From: Polytrichum commune
Taxonomy: Eukaryota > Streptophyta > Polytrichopsida > Polytrichales > Polytrichaceae
Length of the DNA: 64,000 bases
Assembly (NCBI GenBank): GCA_950295325.1
Contig: OX485803.1
Location: 67,349,554-67,413,553 of the forward strand
Reading direction: 5' to 3'
Below the pieces are notes generated by a model, which saw nothing but the letters and a program-made list of their open reading frames with translations, did no database searches and was not told the origin of the DNA. Of this stretch, positions 11,895 through 22,668 are shown in pieces. Position 1 is the stretch's first letter. Every line of letters starts with the position of its first letter. The position numbers were made by a program, and so were the translations under genes.

Positions 11895-14766
11895 TTACGT
11901 ATTCAAGCGAGATTTCTTTGGAACTTTCCGAATAGGCTTGTCATCATCTTTGCATGCCATGCTAATTGATTGCAAGCCATGGACAATAGGAGGTGGCAAT
12001 GAATCACACAAAGGGGCTAATATTGCGTCAAAAATTGCCGAGTCTTCTTCGAATGCAATAAGGTGTCGGCCACTATGACGGCAAGTATGAATAGATGCAC
12101 CTATAGTAAATACAATCGTACACATCATAACATATTTGTCATGTACAAAAGACTTCAATTCTAAAACTTACAAAAAAAATAAAAAATAAAAAAAATGTCT
12201 AACCTGTAGATGCATAAGCATCAAGGACAACATCTCCTAATTTAGTCAATGCTTAAATAAGAAATTGCAAAGACTCAGGGTCTTTCTCACGTGCTCCTCT
12301 CCATGGGATATTTCCGTGCATCAATTGAGTCTTGGATGTAGTACGATTGAAGAAGATATCTAGGGCTCCCACTTCCATTAGAGAAAGACCACCCACTTTG
12401 TTGAAAACAAATTGTGGATGGGTGTCAGCCATAAACCCCCACCCTTGTGCGTCATAGTCCAAGTGAAGGCATATGGCTCCACTTGCTTGGATGATCTCCA
12501 ACTCCAAATGCCAATAACATGATTGATGTCCCCACTTTCAACCCAAATGAAAACAGTTTATAAGCATTAACAAATGCTCATGTATTTCTTACTCACACTT
12601 TGTGATACAATGTTTTATTTCCTAACAATCCATTCCTAATCAACCTAATGTTGAGCTTCCTCACTAACTTCCTCACTAATCCTATGTACCAACCTTTAAT
12701 TACTAACTAAGTGAACTAGATCCTAATCTCTAACAGGTCCTAGCATTGTTAACCATCCAGAACCGCATCCTTCCATTCAGCCCCCTCGATTGGAATCCCC
12801 CCTAGCCTAGTCCCGATCTGTCCCAGTGGTCCCTGGCTGCCGCCGTAAGTTCCTCCCAGTCCCTGCAAGCCTCTACTCGGTGAACAGAACCTTCCCTAGC
12901 GCTGCAGTCACCTGCCGGTCTATTCCTCCTTAGTCTGAAGGCCTTCCTGGTTTACAGCTCCCGGTTGCACAAGGTTCCACCTGAATTCGGTAACCATAAA
13001 CCCCCTCTCCTTCACTTTTTTTCCGCTCTGCCTGAGTAGGCAGAGCACCCAGCATTCTCCTCCGAACTCTGCCAGTGATGAACCCTCCTTCAACCTTAAT
13101 TTAGAACTAGCACAATGCTCACATTGTGCCTCAACTGCACTACTAAACTGGCCTTCACCTTACAACCAGTCACTGCATTTTTCCAGCATCTCAGTGGCTA
13201 CCTGTGCTCCGCTCACTCTCAGTTCTCAACCAGCCCCCTTTCCTTCTAACTAATCCATCATTGTTGCGTTTTACTTGTCTAACCTACCCTCTGGTTGCTG
13301 CCATTTCTTTGGTGGTTGCCGCCGCCCCTTCGCCGTCGCCACCTCTCCTACTGTTGCATTCGGTGTCTCTCCTTCGGTGACTGCCCTCAAAGGTAATTTA
13401 ACACTCTCCTGGCCTCCCCGGGTGCCTGGCCGAGGCCGGAAATCCAGGCCCTTATCTGCAGTTCAAGGGACCCCCGATCTAATACCGGCAACGGCCCAAC
13501 CTTAAATGGCCACTTTAAGCACCCTAACCTCCCATTGGGCTCCCCCATCCATTCCCAACAGTCCATTTCCCTACCCTTAACAATTAATCTTCGGGCTTTG
13601 CTTTTTCACACCTAACTAACTCATGTAACTCAAACTTAAACATATCACTATTTTTATGGTTTTTTGTGCATAAGCAATGTCAACTAGCAACCTAAAATAC
13701 TGATTTAATAGTTAAAGGCTAATGTGGGCACAATATTAGGCTCACAATGGGGCTCCAATCAAAAGAAAATCAGAACCCGAAATTGTCAAGTCTATATATA
13801 ATGTTGTATCCTCGTTATTAGAAAATAGTTATTTGTCATGATATCAAACAACAAATAAAATCCACACATATTCGGAAAAAAAACTTGAAGATTTAAAATA
13901 TGAGTGTACCGTAAGTTTTGTATCTATTGACAAACACAATGGCAATTCATTTATTGCCTACCAATCTTTTGCGAATGCAAATCCATATGATGCAACATAT
14001 GCCCTAACATCATCCCTAACAATTTTGAACTCCGGAAGAAATAATAACAATGGAGCATCATCTGTGAGAAAACCATCTGCAAACTCAAACAAAGCCTCTA
14101 TGTCCTTTGAATTGTGTGCATTCCATAATGGAATTAAATCTGGAGGAGAAGACACATTCGGAATAGGTGAACCCTCTAACAAATCCGCAATGATAAGATC
14201 AAATCCACCAAATTTACAAATTTCGGACGAAACACGAGTCTTGCGAGCATGGCCAACCTATACATAAAAATGAAATACATTAAAATTCCATAAACAAGAA
14301 AGAATTGTTTTCAAACACAAAAAATTGCAAAAACATAAGAAATTAAATAATGTTGTTCAAGCTTACTAACATTTTTGACAAATTCAAACGCAGACATCAA
14401 CACTGAGTTGTCGATTGCACCCTTCTCCAACATATTGGAGATGGACTCGTTCTTCACAAACGTAGAAACCTTGTGTATATTGGATCCATCAAAAGCTTCA
14501 ACAACTACATGTTGAGATTGAAAAACAGAAGTTAAAGGTGTTGAAGCAATAACAACTTGGGGTGGAGTAAGAGTTAATGCAATATCATCAAGGTGCAAAT
14601 CAACATTGTGTGTATTGTTTTGTGACATTGGTGCAGATGGTGGCGGTGGCGGTGACGGTACAATCATTTTCGCTGATACAGAAGGATTTGATGTAGCATG
14701 CGCTTTCCGTTTACTTTTACTTTTTTTTCCAACATGTTGTTGTTCTTTATATGGTTCTTCCTCCAT
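11895..14766 (-). pseudogene. Transposon-borne protein with a beta-class DNA amino-methyltransferase-like domain (decayed)
   Basis: I model the exons as 14766-14371, 14257 to about 13865, 12534-12204 and 12100-11895. Three introns (14258-14370, the long one to 12535, 12101-12203) have GT-AG ends and consistent phases. Exon 1 begins at an ATG and carries a basic KKSKSKRK stretch (residues about 14-21) and a proline run. Exon 2 contains GGFDLIIADLLEG (about 149-161), at the place of motif IV (normally D/S/N-P-P-Y/F), then a strand-like LTDDAPLLLFLPE. Exon 3 has REKDPESLQFLIQ-type sequence (a stop replaces the Q) and ends GDVVLDAYASTG. Exon 4 continues ASIHTCRHSGRHLIAFEED and finishes with a basic KPIRKVPKKSR tail. 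Motif IV before motif I is the permuted order of beta-class N4/N6 DNA methyltransferases. The tetrad is D-L-L-E, so activity is doubtful. In-frame stops at 13958-13960 (TAG, likely from TGG) and 12253-12255 (TAA, likely from CAA) mark decay. The gene is divergent from the SWIM-finger gene at 15.1-17.6 kb and probably belongs to the same mobile element. Confidence 0.62.
12600..13860. other. Probable insertion or long intron inside the methyltransferase-like gene
   Basis: This lies between the second and third exons of the minus-strand gene. The part at about 12720-13560 is markedly richer in G and C than both neighbours, with many CCCCT and CCGG words, and it contains a plus-strand open frame (13275-13505) without recognisable domains. 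The base change at both sides suggests an insertion within an intron. I could not define ends or a target duplication. Confidence 0.4.
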
Positions 14767-15130
14767 TGGTTATAATGGCTCCATTGACAACCTAAGACAA
14801 ACTTTCTTCAGTGGGATAAAAATTTGTTGGACATTCAATAAACCATGGACAATGAACCAATAAATCATGAGTCTACAATACCAACTGTAAGGTTGAAAAT
14901 ATTCATTGGTCACTTGACCTATCAACCCATGAGTTCAAGAATGAAGGCAATGCTTGCAATAGAATTGTTTTCCGGGATTCAAGCTCCCTTGTTAGATATC
15001 TACACAATTTTAATAAACAAATTTAGTTCGATATCACCAATGGAGATGAATTTTATTATTTCAAAATAATCAAGTATAAATACTTATATATCATACGTTT
15101 CACTGCCAATTTGTTCTCATGATTTTTCAT
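14767..15130. promoter_or_regulatory. Shared intergenic region of the divergent gene pair
   Basis: About 0.36 kb separates the ATG of the minus-strand methyltransferase-like gene from the first recognisable exon of the plus-strand gene. A bidirectional promoter is inferred from the arrangement only. An open frame on the plus strand (14845-15069) has no family resemblance and may be leader or chance. Confidence 0.35.
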
Positions 15131-17600
15131 CAATATTGTGGATTTTGCAAATGATGGTGAACCACGTAAAATTGGAGTATACGCTGCCACAGATTCCAGA
15201 GCTTCCACAGAGGAAGACATCTTCGGCCTTTCAGAGTGGTTGGGATTTTTGGCATTTCCAGTACAGACAATAGGGTGGTCACATGTTACTTGTAAGTGCA
15301 TAGTAATCTATATTATTCAATGTCATTGAGCTTTTGTTGATTTATTTTAATTCTAACATATCTATAATTCATATTTCTTAACCCCATACTTTTGTGTGCT
15401 TCATAAAATATGACAATCGAAGAACGTGCAGAAATGCCAACATGCAACCTTGCAGAAACTGTATATAACAAATGGCTCCAACAGTCCGGCAACAAGATGA
15501 CTTATTTATATGAAACAATAGTGGATGATATGATTCATGTATTTATGCAAATTACAAATTATCGGGCATGGTTGAAAGGGGGATTAGATGGTAAAGGCCC
15601 GGATTCTGCGTCCTTGAAACTCAAAGCATTTGCTAGGTGTGAGGATCCAAAAATGTTGGCTAATGCTATGAAGTCTTACCTAGGGGCAGAAGGCGCCAAC
15701 ACCAGAGATTGTGCATTGGAAGTGTCCGAGCTATTTGGATCCACCAAATGAAAACTCAACCTTCCACCCGGTGCCGATTGCGACTCTCATCGACCCGACA
15801 AAGTGAATTATTACATTCCTCATCCTAACACCCGGACAACTCGCCAACGCATAGAAGAATCGTTGACTTTTGTAAAGCATGTTGTGGTTCATACTACATC
15901 TGTGTTAGAGACTGAATGTCTCGTTTTCAATTGGCACATTGCAAGATTGCCATCCAACTCAGCTAAACAATATTGGGCATTGCAAGCTAATATAAGGACT
16001 ATGTGCAATTATGCCAAAGTCGGGAGCAGCAAACATGACACACCTGCACCAACATACAGAGGGTTCAAAAAAGAATATCGTTCTACCAATAATATGGAGT
16101 ATGAATTTTGGTTTTGCCCTAATGATATCAAATGTTGTGTAAGTGGCACTAAGAAGAAATATGTGTTGGATTGGCCTACAGTGCCCAACACTTGGCCAAT
16201 GAAGATGGGTATCAATTTATCAAGAGAGGAGGTGTTGGCACTGGAGGACGCCGGATTTCAACTACAACAAAGGGAGGCATTGTCCCCTCGTCATAGACTT
16301 TCAACAATACCAACCCTTCCTATCCCTCGCTCGCATTTTTGTATGCCACTGAATCCGGATGCCCACCCTACATTCAGGTTTGGAAAGTCAGTGCGTCGTA
16401 ATCCAACAACACCGATGGCAGATCACAAAAATAAATGGGAGAGCGCTGGACTCCTCGGGGGGGGCACTCCCTTGTATATTTTGCATACACCTGCGATAAT
16501 GACCTATTAAAATGGGGGCTATTTACCTATGAGAAAGGATTATAAGGGATGCTAATTTTTGAAATAATGGTAAATTGTTGTGATAATTTGCACCCTATTG
16601 GTAATTATAAATTCTTGGATGGTTGATTTTATGGTACCCTATATTACTTATATGTCCAGGCTTCCGGTGGTGATTGCTTGATTGTTTTCGATTGTTTGGA
16701 AGCCGAATCCTCCGATTGTTCCAGGGCCTCGGAGAAGCAGAGTGCCACTCTTGCACCAAGTTGAGGTCTGCCAACTAGGGTTGACGGAGGCGGGGGCGAG
16801 AGAGGGCAGGAGCAGAGTCCGGGGAGTTCTGTAGAGGAAATGGCTAATTGCTTAGCTTTTTGGAGGTAGCTCGGATTTTTCAATTTTTACCCGAGAGTGG
16901 GCCTAGAGAGTGCAAAATTTATCGGTTGATATTTATTCAATTTCCTAATGTATTTAGGCAATTAGCCGGCATTTTTTTTTCATTTATGCAATTTCCGAAA
17001 GGTCTAAAGTGGGGCCGGTTTTATATTTTGGTGGCAAAGTATTTAATTTTTGAAACTATCGTTTTTTCTCCATGCTATTTTATATGTACCACTTAGGTAA
17101 TTTAATCATGTTTTGTCAAATGCTATATTACATATAATCATGTTTCACAATCCAAGAGCACCCTATACTACATCTAATAATTTTACAAATTTTACGCCAA
17201 ATTTTTATACAAGATCCTATATTTTATCGCACGTAGTTCCTACGTTTTTCGCCAGTGGCCCCCCCGAGCTGGACTCATGGACAGTTACTATGTGGTTGGT
17301 GTCACTGCCATTCCATATCCAGGCTATGGAGTGATAATCAACATTATCTCCAAAGAGGATATCACATACCGCATCACAATTGGCGACATCCCGCATTGCA
17401 CGTGTCCAGACTTCACGAAAATGTCTTCTCAAGCACTAGCAAAGAAAGGGAAATGGGTGTATTGCAAACATCTTTATTATGTCTTTAGATTTTTGTGCAA
17501 GGTGGATTATGAGAGTGATAAGTTCATTCATGCACCTACATATACCTACAATGAGGTTATGCGCCTACTTGAACTTGCTGGTGTTGTAGAATGTGAGTAG
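15131..17600 (+). pseudogene. SWIM zinc-finger protein of the same putative mobile element (decayed)
   Basis: The first recognisable exon is 15131-15291, encoding VDFANDGEPRKIGVYAATD, with a donor at GTAAGT (15292). The main exon opens at or before ATG 15410 and runs to 16510 in one frame, broken only by a TGA at 15749-15751; the sense resumes immediately with KLNLPPGADCDSH. A CGA-to-TGA change would explain the stop. After about 750 nt of non-coding sequence, a last exon at 17277-17600 (or from about 17250) encodes VGVTAIPYPGYG, then C-T-C-P-D-F, 19 residues between the second and third cysteines, and C-K-H. This is the CxC-x(n)-CxH SWIM zinc finger, then a helical HAPTYTYNEVMRLLELAGV tail. 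SWIM domains bind DNA or protein and are common in MULE transposases. I do not see the DDE core of a MULE, so its role is unknown. Confidence 0.62.
16511..17245. other. Non-coding interval between the main and SWIM exons
   Basis: AT-rich and without coding continuity between the two parts of the plus-strand gene. At 16815-16890 it carries AGTCCGGGGAGTTCTGTA followed by AGCTCGGATTTTTC. This resembles the outer end of repeat copies A and B (GTCCGCGGAGCTCTATAC ... TTCGGATTTTTT). It may be an intron containing a related repeat terminus. Confidence 0.45.
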
Positions 17601-17696
17601 TTGTGCAAGTATTGGCTGTAACTACATATATAAGGATGTCAATAAATGACATGTATTGGTTTGGATTATTATAATAAAAATCAGCAATGGATTGAA

Positions 17697-17755
17697 AGTA
17701 TTTTAAATGATCCATGGCAATAGGGCCCTTTCACTTGTGCTTCATTTAAAATACT
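17697..17755. other. 14-bp perfect inverted repeat downstream of the SWIM exon
   Basis: AGTATTTTAAATGA at 17697-17710 is exactly reverse-complementary to 17742-17755, with a 31-nt loop. It lies about 100 bp after the SWIM-finger stop codon, and could be a 3'-end fold or part of a transposon terminus. Confidence 0.7.
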
Positions 17756-17789
17756 GGTGATTTACATTTGAGAATATACAATTAATTTG

Positions 17790-17945
17790 TCAAAATTTTG
17801 GTTGTGTACCCTAAACCCGTGTGTCTTTACTAAATTTGGAATCATTGCTCATATGTTACTGCTCATTGCTCATGTGTTACTGCTCACCGCTCACCACTCA
17901 CTACTCATCGCTCATAAGATAGCTTCCCTCATCAAGATGGTTTTA
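17790..17945 (-). repeat. Right arm, inverted relative to 10670-10830
   Basis: On the minus strand it reads in the same order as the left arm: CATCTTGATGAGGGAAGC, then units such as GAGCGATGAGTAGTGAG and GAGCAGTAACATAT, then CGGGTTTAGGG. The match is imperfect but extends over more than 100 bp. It is the best candidate for the right-hand boundary of the element carrying the methyltransferase-like and SWIM genes. Confidence 0.55.
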
Positions 17946-18129
17946 TCCTCCAAGTTTTGGAAATTCAAGAGATAACCACATTGCAACTGGTTGTTAGCAA
18001 CCCTCACAATAGCAATGTTTCTAACAGTGGGGGAACAACACCAACATAAGGAGGGCTAGCCGCGGTGCCAAAATAATTGTCCACAACGAAGTTGACACCC
18101 TAAAATTTGTTCGTTTAACATTTTCTTCT

Positions 18130-21100
18130 TCTTCTTCTTTCAAGTGGTCATCAAGAGACCTCAACAATACTTCCTAAGGTGTTCAAGATAACCCCAGACG
18201 ATGTCCCTAGAATTTTTGAAATTTAGTCTTGGTGCCAAGACTAAATGTTTCAAGATTTTGGGAATCTTGAAGTTGGTTAAATATTCCATTGAACTTCTGT
18301 AAGTGGTCTCTAAACGGCCCCAACAATGTTTCCAAAGGTTAAAATAAAAATAAAAATAAAATAAAATAAACTCGTATGGTCCCAAGTTAATGAGGAATTG
18401 TTGTCTCTGTGATGAGACTAAATATATCAAGATTTTGACATTCTTAATTCATAATTGAATTGATTTTTTTTTTCAAGTGATCTCCAAATGACCCAAAATT
18501 TGCTTCCTAAGGTTTTCAAAATCACCTTGAATGATGCCTTGGTACTGTCACTACAACATAATTTTTTTAATAATTTGTTTCTCTTTCTTTCTTTCCACGT
18601 AATAGCTGGTTAAGATTTCAAAATGAAGTTTTCAATTGGTCTCGAAATAACCCCATCATGGGCCCAACAACATATCCCATTTATATGCATAAAAAATGAT
18701 TTATTTATTTATTTTATTTTATTGTCTTTGTGCCAAGACTATATTTTGGACATTTTAAATTCGGTTCAGAATTTGAATTCAAGTTGTTCAAGTGGTCTCC
18801 AAATGACCCAACAACGCCTCTCAAAAAAATTTAAATATTAAAGTTATCCGTTAATTCAATTGGAGTTTTAGTCGGAAGTTGGTTGTTCAACATACACAAC
18901 TCTTCATGTTTGGTAAATTTTGGGTGCATGCTTGAAGGTAGTGTGGAGGTTTGAACAAGGAGCATTCTATGTTGGTTCATTAGGGACCAAACTCATTTTG
19001 GCACCTCTTGGCATGCCAAAATGAGTTTGGCCCTCAATGAACCAATGTAGAAAGTTTTGTGTTCAAACCAATGTTGGACTAGTATATAGGTGAATGCATG
19101 GTATCAATAATCAACATCAATGATGGTATCAAAGAACCTACATGGGGGTATCAAAATTATAATACCAGTCAAATATTGGTATTTGATGGGTATGTCAAGG
19201 TGAGAGAATCTTTCTATACCCAAGTTATTATTTGGGTTGATACCATTCTAAACCATATTGATACTAGGGCGATTTTACCTAGATATGAATGCTCTTGCAT
19301 GGTATATAGACTTGAATGGCATTGAAAACAAAAATACCATCAAAAACCCATACCCATACCTATAAAAAAATATGAAATCCTCATTATAGATACCCAAATG
19401 ATATAAAAAAGGACAACACTAGTTGAACATTGGTTTAAACTTCCACACCAACTCCAAGCATGTACCGAAAACCTACCAAACATGGAAAGTATTGTATGCA
19501 AAAAACCAACTCCCGACCAAAACTCCAGTTTAATTAACGGATGACTCTATCCCCAAAAATGAGAACTTAATGAAGACTCTACTACAATTATCAAGACTTT
19601 GAGTATTTCAAAGTTGGATCATAATTCAACTTGAATATATCAAATGGTATCCAAATGATCCCAACAATGCTTCGAAGGGCTTTGAAATTTGCTCAACAAT
19701 GATAATTTATTGGCTCAGTGATTGGACTACAAATATCAACATTTTGGGCATTTTCAAGTGGGCTCAAAATTCATATTGATTCTTTTCAAGTGGACTCCGA
19801 ATGACCCCTACACGCATCCTCATGTTTTAAATATATGCCCAAATATGAGAACTTGTTGTGTGTGTGTCCAAATTCTCAATTTATGGGTTGTAGAGGTCAT
19901 TTGGAGACCACTTGAAGAGAATCAAATTGAATATCGCGCCAAGTTTAAAATGTCAAAAGTCCTAATACTTGAGGCTAACACTTGCGTGTCGGTTGGTTGT
20001 GTTGGGTTAGCCACATTGCAAATCCACTAAGTTTGACTAGGTGGCCACTATTGGTACACAACATGCCACCTTTGAGCTAAATGTGGGTTTAAAATACCAA
20101 TGGTATTTTAAATATGTCCAAAAAGTGAGAATCTATTGCCTATTTGCTGAGACTACAAATATGAAGAATTTGAGCATGTTATGGTTGGTTGACATTTGAA
20201 TTTATTTAGTTAAAGTGGTCTCAAAATGACCCTAGTAGGTCCTCAACAATATTTGTAGGGTTTTCCAAAATATGCTAAAAATAAGAAGAGAATTTGTAGT
20301 TGAGCGAGCAACTTTAACATGCCCAAAATCATCATGTTTGTAGTTCGGCACATGGTTAATAGATACTCACTTTTTGGGCATATTCAAAATACCATAGGTA
20401 TCTCAAACCAACATTTAGCTCAAAGGTGGTCTCCATAAATGTTGTTTTCTCAAATACAAGGAAGGCCAGCTTGAAGTGGTCTTTTGAGGTAGCTTGTGCC
20501 AACTACATCTGGATGTATTTACAAAATGCTAGTATGTACCATAGGTGCCCATACACAATTAGTTTCAGAATGCAAAATATTTCAAAGTTGAAGTGTACTC
20601 CACAAGACTAGAAACTAAGTCAGCCTTGAAAAAAAACTTGTCACATGTGAATGTGACATTTTCATGAATACTATGTTGACTTCATTGCCTTTCCTCACTC
20701 ACCCTAAACAGTGTTACACACGGCATGAGTCGTTAGGTCACGTCAACAGTCAAGGATGGGCGTGACAGTGTCATGTCCATTATGATGTGACATGAGGGCT
20801 AGGGGCCACATCACATCCATATGCACATACATAATTGGTGACCACTTGCACAATCATGTTTGGAGACCACTTGCAAATTTGAAACCCAAAATTTTTTGCA
20901 ACTTTAAAATGACCAAAATCTTCATAATTGTAGTCTCAACACCAAGACCACAAATTTTCATTTGTGGGACATCAAGAATTTCAAAAACATAAGTGTTGTT
21001 GGTGTCATTTGGAGATCACATGAAAAAGTCAAATTGAAATATGAACCAACTTCAAAATGTCCAACGTATTGATCTTTTTAGTCTAAAGAAACTACACAAT

Positions 21101-21640
21101 CTCTCCTTTTAGGCATGTTTCAAACACCTTGGGAAATGTCGGTGGGGTTATTTGGAGACTATTTAATTGGATCTATTTGAAATTTGGTCCAGATTTTAAA
21201 TGCCCAAATTCTTGGTATTTGTAATCTAGGCACCAATACTAAAATAAACCTCATGTTATAGGCATATTTGGAAACTCATGGAAGCATTGATATGGCCTTG
21301 CTTAGTGTTGCAATTAATTGGAGACCACTTGACCAAATTAATTCCACATTTTTAAATAGCTTAATAATTAAATTACATCTTGAGATTTACAGTTTAAGCA
21401 TAGAGACAACAAGCTCTCATTTTTTGGGCATTTTTCAAAATGCATGGGAACCAATGTTGGGGCTTGTTGAGGGTCATTCGGAGACCACTTATAATTATTA
21501 AAGTAAAAAATTTGAATAAATTTTGAGGCATCATGTTGGGCTATTTCAAAACCCTAGAAACTCTTATTGGAGTCATTTAGAGATCACTTGGAATAATCAA
21601 ATCAAATTTTGAACCAACTTCAAAATACTATTTTTTTTTC
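18130..21640. repeat. 3.5-kb array of degenerate units, first plus then minus orientation
   Basis: A unit built around CAAGTGGTCTCCAAATGACCC, then a gap, then GAGACTA(C)AAATATCAAGATTTTGGGCATTTTGAAGTTGG recurs every 150-200 bp. Plus-orientation hits start near 18140, 18300, 18473, 18632, 18787, 19650 and 19785. From about 19890 the reverse complement (GGAGACCACTTG, as at 19905) predominates, recurring near 20855, 21010, 21160, 21320, 21480 and 21580. The layout is a large, imperfect inverted duplication of a tandem array. It has no coding capacity and is interrupted by the foldback element at 18.84-19.55 kb. Confidence 0.7.
18840..19550. mobile_element. Foldback-type element with about 120-bp inverted ends and an internal hairpin
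   Basis: The left end (TATCCGTTAATTCAATTGGAG, with GTCGGAAGTTGGTT, CATGTTTGGTA and GTGTGGAGGTTT following in order) matches the reverse complement of the right end (TCATCCGTTAATTAAACTGGAG, GTCGGGAGTTGGTT, CATGTTTGGTA, GTGTGGAAGTTT). Inside lies a second, tighter hairpin: 18972-19003 pairs with 19014-19045, centred on AAACTCATTTTGGCA. The host array resumes on both sides, so this is an insertion. The target duplication is not clear. Confidence 0.7.
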
Positions 21641-22612
21641 AATTTTTGAACCAAATACTTTTGTTTTACATACCCACAATTTTTGGACATCAATTTGTGT
21701 GCACAATTGCATCTTTACTTCCGTGTATACCATACATTTATGTGTGTTCCTTGGGCAATGTCTTCCTTAATTCATTTGTGCAACTCTCATAAGTGTTAGA
21801 ATCAATTCTAAGGCATCATCAATATTTGGGATGTGTTGGCATATGTTTTGGGAGTTGTGAATCTAACAACCACATTTAATTTCAATATTAAAACTCATTC
21901 CATGCTTGTAGTTGTCAATTTCCAAAAGCAGATTTGAGTTTATTCCAAGTTGGCTCATATGTTGTACAAAGGATGTCTTTATCCTTTGTATATTGACCCC
22001 TAAATGTTGCACATTATAACATCAAGGAACTTGACAAATTGGAAATATGATTGACCTGCAAATGGTAGTACAATTAGGTTTGTGCAAACATAAACAAAAT
22101 CAATGCTCATGCAAGCTCATCAAATGTACCCTTTGTTATTTACATGAGCTCGAGAGACTTCCTCTTGGCTTTGGGCGTGTGTTACCTTCCCCCACCTCAC
22201 ATCCAAGCCCACATCTTGCCCTAAGAGCAAGGTTGTGCCTTATGGCATTGTCGGGCCTTGGCGGGGTTTGAATAACAGTGGTCATGCCTCCAAGCCACCT
22301 CCTGAAAAGGGTGAAATGTTGTTGCTCAACAACTTGGTGAGGTTGTTGGGCACATTATAAGGGTTTGAGTGAGTTGGTAGAGGCATCTTTCAACTGGGTG
22401 TTTGCAATTTCACATAATGAACACCAAGGCAGATTGCCAAGGTTGCATTATGTCTTGTTAACTCAAGTCGTTTTCTCTTTCCCATATAGGTTTTGAATTT
22501 GAACTACTCAACATTTGGGAACGCAATGAGAGTTTTTTCTATGCTAAACTTTAACCCATGTTGGAAGAATGCGCGATTTTGGAATGACCTTTCCATTTTC
22601 TCGACTATGAAA

Positions 22613-22668
<56 letters not shown>

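Noticed and set aside
13275-13505. Plus-strand frame inside the GC-rich insert of the methyltransferase-like gene
   Set aside because: Short, no domain, within a composition-shifted insertion; no start or splice support.
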